A DNA stretch of 64,000 nt from Thiobacillus sp. (GCA_019459055.1 JAIBEI010000009.1:1-64000), one strand, 5' to 3'. Shown: positions 50,552-61,707, counted from the stretch's first letter. Program-made: numbers and translations. Notes: generated by a model not told the origin, from the sequence alone.

Positions 50552-51055
50552 TCAGAGATCCGCGGTTTCCAGTTCGAACTGGATTGCCTTGATTCCGGCA
50601 CGGGCACAGGCTTCGTCCTGCTCGCCGGTCGCCGCGCCGGAGATGCCGACTGCGCCGATGATGTTGCCGGCGGCCTCGATCGGCACGCCGCCGGCGGAAA
50701 ACACCAGGCCGTCGACCTTGCCGACCGAGAACGGCTGAGTGAAGCGGTTTTCCATGCTGGAGGTGGCTGCATTGAAATTGACCGCCGTGTAGGCCTTCTG
50801 TCGGCTGATCTCCAGGGTGATGCGCGGCGCCAGGGTGTCGCGCAGCGTCACCATGGCGTCGCCGCTGCGGTCGACCACGGTCACGCCGATCTGGATGCCC
50901 TCCTTGCGGCAGGCCTCCATCGCGGCATGGGCGATTTTTCCCGAAGCCTCGACGGTGAGCCTGGGGATTTTGATGACAACGGGCAACTCTGCCGCGATCG
51001 CAGGAAAGGTGAACAAAGCGGCGCAGCTCGCCGCGATCAATGAAGGTTTGCGCAT
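50552..51055 (-). CDS. Exported GlcG/HbpS-family (heme-binding-like) protein
   Basis: A 167-residue protein. Signal peptide at residues 1-25 (ending AIA-AE), then a GlcG/HbpS domain with TVVDRSGDAMVTLRDTLAP, SRQKAYTA, and GGVPIEAAGNIIGAVGISGA...DEACARAGI. Members bind haem or small molecules, or accompany glycolate use; no glc genes are here. Start ATG 51055 with a strong AGAAGGAGA. Confidence 0.9.
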   Translation of the reverse strand: MRKPSLIAASCAALFTFPAIAAELPVVIKIPRLTVEASGKIAHAAMEACRKEGIQIGVTVVDRSGDAMVTLRDTLAPRITLEISRQKAYTAVNFNAATSSMENRFTQPFSVGKVDGLVFSAGGVPIEAAGNIIGAVGISGAATGEQDEACARAGIKAIQFELETADL

Positions 51056-51199
51056 GAACCATCTCCTTCTGTCGGTCGGTTGAGGTGAGAAACGCCCTGC
51101 ATGGCGGGCCGGCCGGCAATCCAACCCGGCCGGGGCATCGGGCGTCATCGCCATACTACCTGTTCCGGGCTGCAGGTGGCCGCAGAACCGGAGGGCTTG

Positions 51200-52318
51200 C
51201 TACTCGAAAAACGCCTTAACCTTGTCCATGAACGACTGCGCGCGCGGGTTGTTGTTGCGTCCCGGGCTCAGGCTGTCCAGCTCGCGCAGCAATTCCTTCT
51301 GGCGCTCGGACAGATTCACCGGCGTTTCGATCTGCATGTGGCACAGCAGGTCGCCGGGGGCATGGCTGCGCACGCCCTTGATGCCCTTGCCGCGCAGGCG
51401 GAACACTTTTCCGGATTGCGTTTCTGCCGGGATCTTGATCTTGGCATGGCCTTCCAGGGTGGGAATTTCAACCTCGCCGCCGAGTGCGGCGGTGGCGAAG
51501 CTGATCGGCATTTCACAATGCAGATCGTCGCCGTCGCGCTTGAATACCGGGTGGTCCTTGAGATGGATCACCACATAGAGGTCGCCCGCCGGACCGCCGT
51601 TGACCCCGGCTTCGCCCTCGCCGCCCAGACGGATGCGGTCGCCGCTGTCGACCCCGGCGGGGATCTTCACCGACAGGGTCTTGTGTTTCTTGACGCGGCC
51701 TTCGCCATGGCAGGCCGTGCAGGGGTCGGCCACCATCTTGCCGCTACCGCCGCAGCGCGGGCAGGTCTGCTGCACCGAGAAAAAGCCCTGCTGGATGCGC
51801 ACCTGGCCATGCCCGCCGCAGGTGGTGCAGGGGGTCGGCGAGGTGCCGGGCTTGGCCCCGCTGCCGTGACACACGCCGCATTCTTCCAGGGAGGGGATGC
51901 GGATCTTGGTCTCGGTGCCGCGCGCAGCGTCTTCCAGCCCGATTTCCAGGTTGTAGCGCAGGGCGGCGCCGCGATAGACGCGGTCGCGGCGGCCGCCGCC
52001 CCCGCCGCCAAAAATATCACCGAAGATATCGGAGAAGGCGTCGGAAAATCCGCTCGCTCCCCCGCCATAACCGCCACCCATGCCTGCCTGCTGATCGACG
52101 CCGGCGTGGCCGAACTGGTTGTAGGTGGCGCGCTTGTCCGGGTCGGACAGGATCTCGTAGGCCTGCTTGGCTTCCTTGAATTTTTCCTCCGCACCCTTGT
52201 CGTCCGGGTTGCGGTCAGGATGGTGCTTCATGGCCAGCTTGCGGTAGGCCTTCTTGATGTCTTCGTCCGAGGCGTTCTTGGCGACGCCGAGGATTTCGTA
52301 GTAGTCGCGTTTTGACAT
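51200..52318 (-). CDS. dnaJ: Chaperone DnaJ
   Basis: A 372-residue type I DnaJ: J-domain with HPDRNP at 32-37, Gly/Phe-rich linker ([15 protein letters not shown]), four zinc motifs [32 protein letters not shown] near 147-210, and C-terminal substrate domains. Stimulates DnaK ATPase. It lies 87 bases after dnaK; the spacer (52319-52405) carries heptad repeats and a hairpin. Confidence 0.98.
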   Translation of the reverse strand: MSKRDYYEILGVAKNASDEDIKKAYRKLAMKHHPDRNPDDKGAEEKFKEAKQAYEILSDPDKRATYNQFGHAGVDQQAGMGGGYGGGASGFSDAFSDIFGDIFGGGGGGRRDRVYRGAALRYNLEIGLEDAARGTETKIRIPSLEECGVCHGSGAKPGTSPTPCTTCGGHGQVRIQQGFFSVQQTCPRCGGSGKMVADPCTACHGEGRVKKHKTLSVKIPAGVDSGDRIRLGGEGEAGVNGGPAGDLYVVIHLKDHPVFKRDGDDLHCEMPISFATAALGGEVEIPTLEGHAKIKIPAETQSGKVFRLRGKGIKGVRSHAPGDLLCHMQIETPVNLSERQKELLRELDSLSPGRNNNPRAQSFMDKVKAFFE

Positions 52319-52405
52319 GGGGTGAGGAGTGAGGCGTTAGGGAGTGAGGTGGGGCAGCAGGGCGAGGCGCAAGGCTTAATGCCTCACGCCTCGCGCCTGA
52401 CCCCC
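52319..52405. repeat. dnaK-dnaJ spacer with GTGAGG heptads and hairpin
   Basis: On the plus strand GTGAGGA, GTGAGGC, (GTTAGGGA), GTGAGGT follow one another at 52322-52350. At 52362-52394 an eight-pair stem GCGAGGCG/CGCCTCGC with an inner AGGC/GCCT pair can form. It may separate expression of dnaK and dnaJ; there is no T-run, so not a standard terminator. Confidence 0.5.
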
Positions 52406-54322
<1,917 letters not shown>

Positions 54323-54383
54323 GATGCGTTCCTTCTAATAAAGAGATTGAATTGATTGAAATATGGGGGAGGTCGCTGCTATT

Positions 54384-54896
54384 TCAAGCGTCCTTGCCCT
54401 TGGCAACCATCACCAGCGCCGGCCGCAGCGTACGCTCGTTGAGGCGGTAGCCTTTTTGCAGCACCGTCACCACCGTGTTCGCAGGCTGATCGGACTCGAC
54501 CACCTGGATCGCCTGATGCTGGTGCGGGTCGAATTTTTCGCCCAGCGGATCGATGTCGTGCAAATTGAATTTGCCGAAGGCGGCAGTCAGTTGCTTCAGG
54601 GTCAGTTCGACGCCGTCCTTCATGTTTTCCACGCTCGGCGACTCTGCCGCCAGCGCGGCTTCCAGGCTGTCCTTCACCGCCAGCAGTTCGCCAGCGAAGT
54701 TTTCAACTGCGAACTTGCGCGCCTTGTCGACGTCCTCCACCGCGCGGCGGCGCATGTTCTCGGTTTCCGCCTTGGCGCGCAGCCAGGCGTCGTGATGCTC
54801 GGCAGCCTGGAGTTCGGCCGCTTTCAGCAGCGCTTCCAGGCTCGGCATGATTTCCTTTTCGGGGTGGGTCGTGTCGGTGTTGAGTTCGTCCTGCAT
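54384..54896 (-). CDS. grpE: Nucleotide exchange factor GrpE
   Basis: A 170-residue GrpE: long N-terminal coiled coil (residues 10-80, with [20 protein letters not shown]), then the C-terminal beta domain with [34 protein letters not shown]. Start ATG 54896 with GGGAG at six bases. Exchanges ADP on DnaK. No hrcA gene precedes it. Confidence 0.97.
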   Translation of the reverse strand: MQDELNTDTTHPEKEIMPSLEALLKAAELQAAEHHDAWLRAKAETENMRRRAVEDVDKARKFAVENFAGELLAVKDSLEAALAAESPSVENMKDGVELTLKQLTAAFGKFNLHDIDPLGEKFDPHQHQAIQVVESDQPANTVVTVLQKGYRLNERTLRPALVMVAKGKDA

Positions 54897-54923
54897 GTGG
54901 GCTCCCAATTGGTTCACGCGGAA

Positions 54924-54951
54924 AGTTGGGGGCGAATGGCCGGGTTTCAAG
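54924..54951 (-). promoter_or_regulatory. Sigma32-type heat-shock promoter of grpE
   Basis: On the minus strand CTTGAAA (54945-54951) is followed after 13 bases by CCCCAACT (54924-54931), against the RpoH consensus CTTGAAA-N11-16-CCCCATNT: one mismatch. It lies about 28 bases before the grpE start. No CIRCE inverted repeat is seen. Confidence 0.85.
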
Positions 54952-55010
54952 AGGTGAACGTCAATTTCCCTGCGTCGAGAAGGGAAAAACGCTCGGAGGG
55001 GCGGCTTCAT

Positions 55011-55039
55011 TTGCTGCGCGCAGGTGCTTCCGGTATGAT
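55011..55039 (+). promoter_or_regulatory. Sigma70 promoter of tRNA-Ser
   Basis: TTGCTG (55011-55016), 17 bases, TATGAT (55034-55039); the -10 box ends 11 bases before the tRNA 5' end at 55051. Confidence 0.8.
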
Positions 55040-55050
55040 GCGGCGCTCCC

Positions 55051-55141
55051 GGAGAGGTGGATGAGCGGTTTAAGTCGCACGCCTGGAAAGCGTGTTTAGG
55101 ATAATATCCTAACGCGGGTTCGAATCCCGCCCTCTCCGCCA
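55051..55141 (+). tRNA. tRNA-Ser (GGA)
   Basis: A 91-base class II tRNA: acceptor GGAGAGG/CCTCTCC, anticodon stem CACGC/GCGTG with loop containing GGA, long variable arm TTAGGATAATATCCTAA, T-arm GGGTTCGAATCCC, and encoded CCA at 55139-55141. Confidence 0.97.
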
Positions 55142-55170
55142 CACACATCTATCAACAGCCACGTTACGCG

Positions 55171-55920
55171 ATGCCGAAATACGCCTACCACGGCAGGCTT
55201 TCCGTGGTTGTTCCCGTCAAGAACGAGCAGGACAACGTCGAGCCGCTGGTGCGCGAAATTGCAGCAGCGCTGTCCGGCAACACCACGTTCGAAATCATCT
55301 ACGTCGACGACGGCAGCACCGATTCCACCCAGGCGCGGCTGCAGGCACTGAAGACCGGATTCCCGATGCTGCGGGTGATCCGCCACCGCGAATCGTGCGG
55401 GCAGAGCCGCGCGGTGACGACCGGGGTGACGGCGGCGCGTTATGAATGGGTCGCCACCCTCGATGGCGACGGTCAGAACGATCCGGCCGATATCCCGGCG
55501 CTGCTGGCCCAACTGACCAATCCGGCGCAACCCGCCAATCTGGAATTGCTGGCGGGCTGGCGCGCCCGGCGCAACGACACCTTGCTGCGCCGCCTGTCGT
55601 CGAAAATCGCCAACGGCGTGCGCTCGCGCATGCTGCGCGACAATACGCCGGACACCGGCTGCGGCCTCAAGCTGTTCGCCCGCGAGACCTTTCTGGCTTT
55701 GCCCAACTTCGACCACATGCACCGCTTCCTGCCGGCGCTGGTGATGCGCCACGGCGGCGCCGTGGTGTCGGTTCCGGTCCATCACCGCGCGCGCGAACGC
55801 GGCACCTCCAAATACGGTGTGCACAACCGGCTCTGGGTGGGGATCGTCGATCTGTTCGGCGTCGCCTGGCTGCAGCGTCGGGTGCGCCTGCCGCGGATCG
55901 AGCCCGACTCCGATCTCTAA
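55171..55920 (+). CDS. Family 2 glycosyltransferase (DPM1/ArnC-like)
   Basis: A 249-residue GT2 enzyme: VVPVKNEQDNVEPLVREI, YVDDGSTDSTQARL, LDGDGQNDP (DxD) near 98, and DNTPDTGCGLKLFARETF. It lacks the C-terminal membrane helices of ArnC/GtrB, so it would be peripheral. It probably loads a sugar onto polyprenyl phosphate, to be used by the GT39-type enzyme encoded at 56759-58354. Starts 29 bases after tRNA-Ser. Confidence 0.9.
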   Translation: MPKYAYHGRLSVVVPVKNEQDNVEPLVREIAAALSGNTTFEIIYVDDGSTDSTQARLQALKTGFPMLRVIRHRESCGQSRAVTTGVTAARYEWVATLDGDGQNDPADIPALLAQLTNPAQPANLELLAGWRARRNDTLLRRLSSKIANGVRSRMLRDNTPDTGCGLKLFARETFLALPNFDHMHRFLPALVMRHGGAVVSVPVHHRARERGTSKYGVHNRLWVGIVDLFGVAWLQRRVRLPRIEPDSDL

Positions 55921-55942
55921 GGACATGAATATTTCATTCCTT

Positions 55943-56029
55943 GTCATTGCGAGCGAAGCGAAGCAATCCAGGATGACAGCGGAATCAACGAGTTCTGGAT
56001 CGCCACGGCCCTACGGGCCTCGCGATGAC
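55943..56029. repeat. Dispersed palindromic repeat element
   Basis: An 87-base imperfect palindrome: GTCATTGCGAGCGAAGCGAA...ATCCAG at the left and CTGGAT...CTCGCGATGAC at the right. The word CATTGCGAGCGAAGCGAAGCAATCC occurs, as I recall, in dispersed repeats of many unrelated bacteria. A GGAATCAA word follows each half. It sits between two cotranscribed genes. Probably a small non-autonomous palindromic element. Confidence 0.75.
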
Positions 56030-56052
56030 GGAATCAATCGGCGTTCCCCTCA

Positions 56053-56772
56053 ATGAAAGCGCGCGTCATCCTCAAGGGCCTGGCGCTGATGCTGAGCCTG
56101 GCCTTGCTGGGCTATCTGTTCAAGACCAGCGATCTGGGCAACAGCGTCAACGAGGCCTGGATCGATGCGCGGGTGCGCGGCCACGGCCTCAACGGCGCGC
56201 TGCTGTTTCTGCTGATGGGCGGGTTGTTCACCGCGATCGGCCTGCCGCGCCAGATCATCGCCTTTCTCGGCGGCTATGCCTTCAGCGTCGGTCTGGGCAC
56301 GCTGCTCGGCGCGCTGGCCGCCTTGCTGGGCTGCATGTTGAGCTTTGCCTACGCGCGCTTTTTCGGCAAGGGGCTGCTGCACGAGCGGCTGGGCGAGCGC
56401 GCAGGGCGCTTCGACCGCTTCATCCACGACCACCCGTTTTCGATGACGGTGCTGATCCGCCTGCTGCCGGTGGGCAGCAACCTGCTGACCAATCTGGCTG
56501 CCGGCATTTCCAGCATCCGGTCCGTTCATTTTTTTTCCGGCACGCTGCTCGGCTATCTGCCGCAGACGCTGGTGTTTGCGCTGGTCGGCAGCGGCGTTCA
56601 CATCGCGCCGACCCTGACACTCGCGCTCGCCATTGGCCTGTTCCTGATCTCGGGCGCGCTGGGCGTCTGGCTGTATCGCCATTTCCGCCACGGCCAAAGC
56701 CTTGACGCGCAGATCGATGCCGCGCTTGATGAAGCCACCCCTTCACCCCTTGAACCTGATGCAAAATCCTGA
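56053..56772 (+). CDS. TVP38/TMEM64-family (VTT domain) membrane protein
   Basis: A 239-residue protein with about five or six helices. The VTT (DedA-like) domain has FLGGYAFSVGLGTLLGALAALLGCMLSFAYARFFGKG and VLIRLLPVGSNLLTNLAAGISSIRSVHFFSGTLLGYLPQT, including the helix-hairpin Arg and Gly residues of the family. DedA/VTT proteins are linked to lipid or undecaprenyl-phosphate flipping, which fits the glycosyltransferase neighbours. Confidence 0.9.
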   Translation: MKARVILKGLALMLSLALLGYLFKTSDLGNSVNEAWIDARVRGHGLNGALLFLLMGGLFTAIGLPRQIIAFLGGYAFSVGLGTLLGALAALLGCMLSFAYARFFGKGLLHERLGERAGRFDRFIHDHPFSMTVLIRLLPVGSNLLTNLAAGISSIRSVHFFSGTLLGYLPQTLVFALVGSGVHIAPTLTLALAIGLFLISGALGVWLYRHFRHGQSLDAQIDAALDEATPSPLEPDAKS

Positions 56773-58354
56773 TTCCTCCGGGCGCGGCCTGCTGCTCAGC
56801 CTGCTGCTGCTGGCGGCACTGACCGCGGTGGCGCTGCTGACGCGGCCGCTGATGCCGATCGATGAAACGCGCTACGTCAGCGTGGCGTGGGAAATGTGGC
56901 TGCGTGGCGATTTCCTGGTGCCGTTCAAGAACGGCGAGCCCTACAGCCACAAGCCGCCTTTCATGTTCTGGATGTTCCACGCGGGCTGGGCGCTGTTCGG
57001 CGTCAACGACTGGTGGCCGCGTCTGGTGCTGCCGCTGTTTTCCGCCGGCGCCTTGCTGCTGACGTATTCGCTCGCCCGCCGCTTGTGGCCGCAGTGCGCC
57101 GGCCTTGGCGGACAGGCCACTCTGGTGTTGGTGAGCACGCAGCTGTGGATCGTCTTTTCCACCTCGGTCATGTTCGACGTGATGCTGGCGTTCTGGGTGC
57201 TGTTCGGCATGCACGGCGTACTTGCTGCCGCCGATGGTAAGCGGCGCGGCTTCGTCCTGCTGGGGATCGCGATCGGCATGGGCGTGCTGACCAAGGGCCC
57301 GGTCATCCTGCTGAACCTGCTGCCGGTCACGGTGCTGGCGCTGTGGTGGCATCCAGGCCTTACATGGGGGCGCTGGTTCGGCGGGGTGGGACTGGCTTTG
57401 CTGCTGGGAACGGCGATCGCGCTGCTGTGGGCGATTCCGGCAGGCCAGGTTGGGGGCGAGGCCTATCGCAACGCGATTTTCTGGGGTCAGACCGCCGACC
57501 GCATGGTCGAGTCCTTCGCCCACCGGCGGCCGTTCTGGTGGTATCTGCCGCTGCTGCCGCTGCTGCTGTTTCCATGGTTCGTCTGGCCGGGCTTGTGGAA
57601 GGCGCTGGCGCATCACCGCAAAGTGGGTCTCGATCGCGGCATGCGCTTTTGCCTGGCCTGGATGCTGCCGGTGTTTGTCGCGTTCTCCTTCATCAGCGGC
57701 AAGCAGCCGCATTATCTGGTTCCACTGTTTCCGGCGTTTGCATTGCTGGCGGCGCGCGTGCTGTCGGCATTTTCGGGGACTCGTGCGGGCTTGCCTGCCT
57801 TGATGACGGTGGCGCTGGGCGGCGTGCTGATCCTGGCAGCCAGCGGACAGGTTGCTGCGTTGAACGCTCAGGTCGCTACGCCCCCGCCGCTATGGCCGGG
57901 CGTGCTGCTGGTACTGTTGGGCGGGGCGAGCTGGATGGCTGGCCGCCGTGGCGTTTCCCCACTGTTGAACATGACGCTTCTGGGGGCCGGCACGCTGGCG
58001 TCGATACAACTGGCGGCAATGCACGCGCTCGGGCCGCTCTACGATATCAAGCCGCTGGCGCTGGCGATCAAGCAGGTGCAGGACGCAGGGCGACCGGTTG
58101 CGAATGCCGCGAGATACCACGCCCAGTATCAGTTCCTCGGCAGGCTGGAAGCGCCGCTGATCGAATTGCAGGGCACGGAACTGGCACGCTGGCTGGAGGC
58201 CCATCCAGAAGGCCATGTGGTGATCTATCTGAAAAAAGGCAGGCAGAGCCTGGATGGGCTACCGGTGCTTCACAAGCAGGCATACCGCGGGAAGGTGGCT
58301 GTCCTGGCGGACGCAAAAACGGCGGCCAGCCTGCTGGCCGCCGCTACCGATTAA
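56759..58354 (+). CDS. GT39/ArnT-type membrane glycosyltransferase
   Basis: About 531 residues with 11-13 helices. The first periplasmic loop carries MPIDETRYVSVAWEMW, the acidic ArnT/PMT motif, followed by EPYSHKPPFMFWMF. It should move a sugar from a polyprenyl carrier to lipid A or another acceptor. The start is uncertain: ATG 56759 (used; overlaps the VTT gene by 14 bases) or ATG 56729. The upstream GT2 and VTT genes would form a lipid-linked sugar pathway. Confidence 0.9.
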   Translation: MQNPDSSGRGLLLSLLLLAALTAVALLTRPLMPIDETRYVSVAWEMWLRGDFLVPFKNGEPYSHKPPFMFWMFHAGWALFGVNDWWPRLVLPLFSAGALLLTYSLARRLWPQCAGLGGQATLVLVSTQLWIVFSTSVMFDVMLAFWVLFGMHGVLAAADGKRRGFVLLGIAIGMGVLTKGPVILLNLLPVTVLALWWHPGLTWGRWFGGVGLALLLGTAIALLWAIPAGQVGGEAYRNAIFWGQTADRMVESFAHRRPFWWYLPLLPLLLFPWFVWPGLWKALAHHRKVGLDRGMRFCLAWMLPVFVAFSFISGKQPHYLVPLFPAFALLAARVLSAFSGTRAGLPALMTVALGGVLILAASGQVAALNAQVATPPPLWPGVLLVLLGGASWMAGRRGVSPLLNMTLLGAGTLASIQLAAMHALGPLYDIKPLALAIKQVQDAGRPVANAARYHAQYQFLGRLEAPLIELQGTELARWLEAHPEGHVVIYLKKGRQSLDGLPVLHKQAYRGKVAVLADAKTAASLLAAATD

Positions 58355-58360
58355 GAAAGC

Positions 58361-58603
58361 TTACGCCTCGACGTCGCGCGGCGGCAGCACCACTTCGCGC
58401 GAGGGCGAAATGGTCGAGATGGCGTGTTTGAAAATCATTTGCGCGGCCTGATCCTGGCCTTTCAGCAGCACCACGAACTGGTCGAACGATTCGATCCGTC
58501 CCATCAGCTTGATGCCGTTGACGAGAAACACCGACACCGGAATGCGCTCCTTGCGCAGGGTGTTGAGGAAGACGTCTTGCAGTTGATTATGTTCTTTGGC
58601 CAT
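58361..58603 (-). CDS. hfq: RNA chaperone Hfq (variant)
   Basis: An 80-residue Sm-like protein. [40 protein letters not shown] is nearly standard Hfq, and [11 protein letters not shown] is the Sm2 part. Between them [11 protein letters not shown] replaces the usual KNTVSQMVY, two residues longer, so the beta3-beta4 turn is altered. The rim helix Arg (RKER) and proximal-face residues stay. The usual hflX partner is absent here, so this may be a second Hfq. Convergent with the GT39 gene by only six bases. Confidence 0.93.
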   Translation of the reverse strand: MAKEHNQLQDVFLNTLRKERIPVSVFLVNGIKLMGRIESFDQFVVLLKGQDQAAQMIFKHAISTISPSREVVLPPRDVEA

Positions 58604-58662
58604 GTTCGGCTCCCTGTAGGTGAAGACGGAGCGATGCCCCGCCTATATTTTTTATTAGCTGA

Positions 58663-59478
58663 TTATTCGATTTTTGCATCGGCGCGCGCAGCCGCGATGG
58701 CGTCGCGGACGCGCTGCTGCTGCAGTTGCTTGGTGATTTCGCCGCGCACGGCATCCAGCGGCGGCAACTGCGGCTGGCGCGTTTCGTCGAGGCGGATGAC
58801 GTGGTAGCCGAACTGTGTCTTCACCGGCGTCTTGGTGGTTTCGCCTTTTTTCAGGCCGGCCATGGCGTCTGAGAATTCTTTCACGAATGCGCCCCGATTG
58901 GACCAGTCAAGCGCGCCGCCGTTCTTGGCAGAGCCGGGGTCCTGGGAATGCTTTTTCGCCAGGTCCTCGAATTTGGCCTTCTTGCCGAGGTCGGCAATGA
59001 TCTTTTTCGCCTCGGCCTCGGTTTTCACCAGAATGTGGCGCGCGCGGTATTCCGGCTCGATCGGGCCCGCTTTGGCCTTGTCATAGGCGGCCTGAATTTC
59101 GGCATCGGTGACCGGGTGGGCTTTGACGTAGTCTTCCAGATAGGCTTTCGCCAGCTGGTCCTTGCGGCGGATATCCAGCGCGGCGGCCAGTTGCGGATCC
59201 TTGTCGAGCCCCTTGTCCAGGGCGGCACGCGACAGCAGTTCCAGGTTGATGAGCGACTCGCGCACGCGAGTGTCGAGCTGCGCGGAGTCGGGCTGGCCAG
59301 GGGCCATTTCACGCTTGACCAGTTCGCTGTACAGGGCGGGAATTTCCTTGCCATTGACCACGGCCAGCGGCTTGCTGGCGTCAACGGCAGGGGCGGTCGT
59401 CGCGGGGGCGGGGGTTTGTGCCTGCGCCAGCGGGGCAAGGGCCAGCAGGATCAGGGTAGGGAGCAGGGCAAGACGCAT
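58663..59478 (-). CDS. Parvulin-type peptidyl-prolyl isomerase
   Basis: A 271-residue exported PpiC/SurA-like protein. Signal peptide at residues 1-20, N-terminal SurA-like helical part (about 35-125), then a parvulin domain at about 133-228 with ARHILVKTEAEAKKII, FEDLAKKHSQDPGSAKNGGALDW and TQFGYHVIRLDE. Periplasmic chaperone/isomerase. Followed 3' by no terminator I can define. Confidence 0.93.
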   Translation of the reverse strand: MRLALLPTLILLALAPLAQAQTPAPATTAPAVDASKPLAVVNGKEIPALYSELVKREMAPGQPDSAQLDTRVRESLINLELLSRAALDKGLDKDPQLAAALDIRRKDQLAKAYLEDYVKAHPVTDAEIQAAYDKAKAGPIEPEYRARHILVKTEAEAKKIIADLGKKAKFEDLAKKHSQDPGSAKNGGALDWSNRGAFVKEFSDAMAGLKKGETTKTPVKTQFGYHVIRLDETRQPQLPPLDAVRGEITKQLQQQRVRDAIAAARADAKIE

Positions 59479-59489
59479 GTGGATTCCTT

Positions 59490-59753
59490 TTAAAGTTCTT
59501 CAGGGGTTAAGGCGGTAATCGACAGCGCGTGGATATCGCGATGCATCAGCTCGCCCATGGTTTCGTACACCAGCCGGTGGCGGGCGAGGGTGGAGAGGTT
59601 GCGGAACCTGGGCGACACCAGCGTGAGCCGGAAATGCCCGCCGCCGGAGGCGGCACCGGCATGTCCCTTGTGCTGGGCGCTTTCGTCTTCCAGGGTGAAG
59701 GTTTCGGGCTCCAGCGCGGCGAGGCGCTGGCGGATCAGATCGGTCGTGCTCAT
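59490..59753 (-). CDS. bolA: BolA-family protein
   Basis: An 87-residue Bol[47 protein letters not shown]. The conserved His supports interaction with monothiol glutaredoxin in Fe-S handling. Start ATG 59753 overlaps the yciI stop by four bases; a longer frame upstream is a shadow of yciI. Confidence 0.94.
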   Translation of the reverse strand: MSTTDLIRQRLAALEPETFTLEDESAQHKGHAGAASGGGHFRLTLVSPRFRNLSTLARHRLVYETMGELMHRDIHALSITALTPEEL

Positions 59754-60052
59754 TGCGGGAACACTTTCTTGAAAGGTTTGACGCTGACACTGGCATACAC
59801 GCCGGCGGCCACGTAGGGGTCGGCATCGGCCCACGCCTGCGCGTCGGTAAGCGAGTCGAATTCGGCGACGATCAGGCTGCCGGAAAAGCCGGCGCTGCCG
59901 GGATCGTTGCCGTCGATATCGGGGAACGGACCGGCCAGCAGCAGGCGTCCGGCCTGCTGCAATGCCTGCAGGCGATCGACGTGCGCGGGGCGGGTTGTAA
60001 GCCGCTGATTCAGGCTGTCGGGCACATCCTGTCCGACGATGGCGTAAAGCAT
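59750..60052 (-). CDS. yciI: YciI-family protein
   Basis: A 100-residue YciI domain: [38 protein letters not shown] with the conserved His-Asp pair, [22 protein letters not shown]. Function unclear, often with IspZ as here. The start overlaps the ispZ stop by one base. Confidence 0.94.
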   Translation of the reverse strand: MLYAIVGQDVPDSLNQRLTTRPAHVDRLQALQQAGRLLLAGPFPDIDGNDPGSAGFSGSLIVAEFDSLTDAQAWADADPYVAAGVYASVSVKPFKKVFPQ

Positions 60053-60699
60053 TATTGTTTTTCTTCCTTGTCCAGTTTGGCTTGATCCAGATCGGCTTTA
60101 TCCAGATATTTGGTCAGCATCATGCTCTGACCGATCACAAACACCAGCATCAGCCCCAGGCTGCCAAACAGCTTGAAGTTGACCCAGGCATCCGTCGAGA
60201 AGTTGAAGGCGACAATCAGATTTGCAACCCCCATGAAGGCAAAAAATCCGCCCCAGCTCGCATTCAACCGACCCCAGGCAGGGGCAGGAAGTTCCATCTG
60301 TTTGCCCATCAGGCTTTTGATGACGTTGCGGCCAAAGGCCGCAGCGCCAAAAATGACGGCGGAAAAAATCCAGTACAGCACGGTCGGCTTCCACTTGATG
60401 AAGCTCTCGTCGTGCAGCCACAGGGTGGCGCCGCCGAACACCAGGATGATGCCCAGGGTGACCCAAAGCATGGTTTCGACCTTGTGGCCGCGCAGCTTGA
60501 CCCAGCCGATCTGTCCGAAGCTGGCGACGATGGCGACCAGGGTGGCGAGGTAGATGCCGGGCTTTTCGCCGGTGCCCACCGGTTGCGGTAGGCCGACGCT
60601 GGCCATGATGGCGCGTGTGGCTTCGGCATTGGCATCGCCTATTTTGTAGGCGATAAAAAAGATGATGACGGGAAACAGGTCGAACAGCAGTTTTTTCAT
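60052..60699 (-). CDS. ispZ: Intracellular septation protein A (YciB family)
   Basis: A 215-residue inner-membrane protein with about five or six helices. [19 protein letters not shown] at the N-terminus, [41 protein letters not shown] and the charged tail are family hallmarks. Implicated in cell-envelope maintenance. Start ATG 60699; an upstream extension overlaps the divergent gene and is not used. Confidence 0.95.
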   Translation of the reverse strand: MKKLLFDLFPVIIFFIAYKIGDANAEATRAIMASVGLPQPVGTGEKPGIYLATLVAIVASFGQIGWVKLRGHKVETMLWVTLGIILVFGGATLWLHDESFIKWKPTVLYWIFSAVIFGAAAFGRNVIKSLMGKQMELPAPAWGRLNASWGGFFAFMGVANLIVAFNFSTDAWVNFKLFGSLGLMLVFVIGQSMMLTKYLDKADLDQAKLDKEEKQ

Positions 60700-60819
60700 G
60701 GTGCTTTTTTCATTCGGACGGCGCTTCAGCCCGCTGAAATTCGGGCGGCCGCTTATTTTGCTATGATTCCCCCTCCTGACCAAGCGCTTTTGGCCCTGGT
60801 CGCCCGATCCCGATCATCG

Positions 60820-61683
60820 ATGCTCAATATCGATCTGCATTGCCATTCCAATGTGTCCGACGGTGTGTTGTCGCCCGCCGACGTGGTCGCCCGCGCCGCG
60901 GCCAACGGCGTGCACGCGCTCGCGCTGACCGACCATGACGACGTCACCGGGATCGCCGCGGCGCGGGCGGCGGCGGACGCGGCCGGGATGACGCTGATTC
61001 CGGGGGTCGAAATTTCGGTGAGCTGGGGTGGACAGACGGTGCATATCCTCGGCCTGCGCATCGATCCCGCGCACCCCGGACTGGTTGCCGGCCTGCACGG
61101 CATCCGACTTGGGCGCATCGAACGCGCGCAACGCATGGCGGCGGATCTGGCGCGATCGGGCATCCATGGCGCCTACGACGGCGCCTTCGCTTATGCCGCC
61201 AACAAGGAGATGGTGGGGCGCACGCATTTCGCGCGCTGGCTGGTGGCGCAGGGCCACGCGCCCGACCTGCGCACCACATTCAAGCGCTACCTCACGCGCG
61301 GCAACCCCGGCTACGTCGAGCACGAATGGACCTCGCTGGAAAACGCCGTCGGCTGGATCCGCGCCAGCGGCGGCATGGCGGTGATCGCGCATCCCGGGCG
61401 CTACGCCTTCAATGCGCGCGAACTGCACTTGCTGCTGGATGCCTTCCGCGCGCTGGGCGGCGCGGGCATCGAGGTCATCTCCGGCAGCCACCATCCTTCC
61501 GAGTACGGTAAGTTCGCCGACCTGGCACGCGCGTTCGGACTCAAGGCCTCGCGCGGGGCCGACTTCCACGCCCCGGACGAGGGCAGCGACATCGGCTGCC
61601 TGCCGGCGCTGCCGCACTACTGCCGGCCGGTGTGGCAGGACTGGCCGGAACTGGCGATCCATCTTTCTCCTTCCATGGCCTGA
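60820..61683 (+). CDS. PHP-domain 3',5'-nucleoside bisphosphate phosphatase
   Basis: A 287-residue PHP enzyme of the YciV/Rnm type: DLHCHSNVSDGVLSP near residues 5-19, LTDHDDVTG near 42, PGVEIS near 66, and late metal ligands in AHPGRYAF, GSHHPSEY and GADFHAP. It dephosphorylates pAp or acts on short RNA. I take ATG 60820; an upstream ATG at 60763 overlaps a TATGAT -10-like box and lacks a ribosome site. Confidence 0.93.
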   Translation: MLNIDLHCHSNVSDGVLSPADVVARAAANGVHALALTDHDDVTGIAAARAAADAAGMTLIPGVEISVSWGGQTVHILGLRIDPAHPGLVAGLHGIRLGRIERAQRMAADLARSGIHGAYDGAFAYAANKEMVGRTHFARWLVAQGHAPDLRTTFKRYLTRGNPGYVEHEWTSLENAVGWIRASGGMAVIAHPGRYAFNARELHLLLDAFRALGGAGIEVISGSHHPSEYGKFADLARAFGLKASRGADFHAPDEGSDIGCLPALPHYCRPVWQDWPELAIHLSPSMA

Positions 61684-61707
61684 GCCCTTATATCCAAGCA
61701 TTCATTT

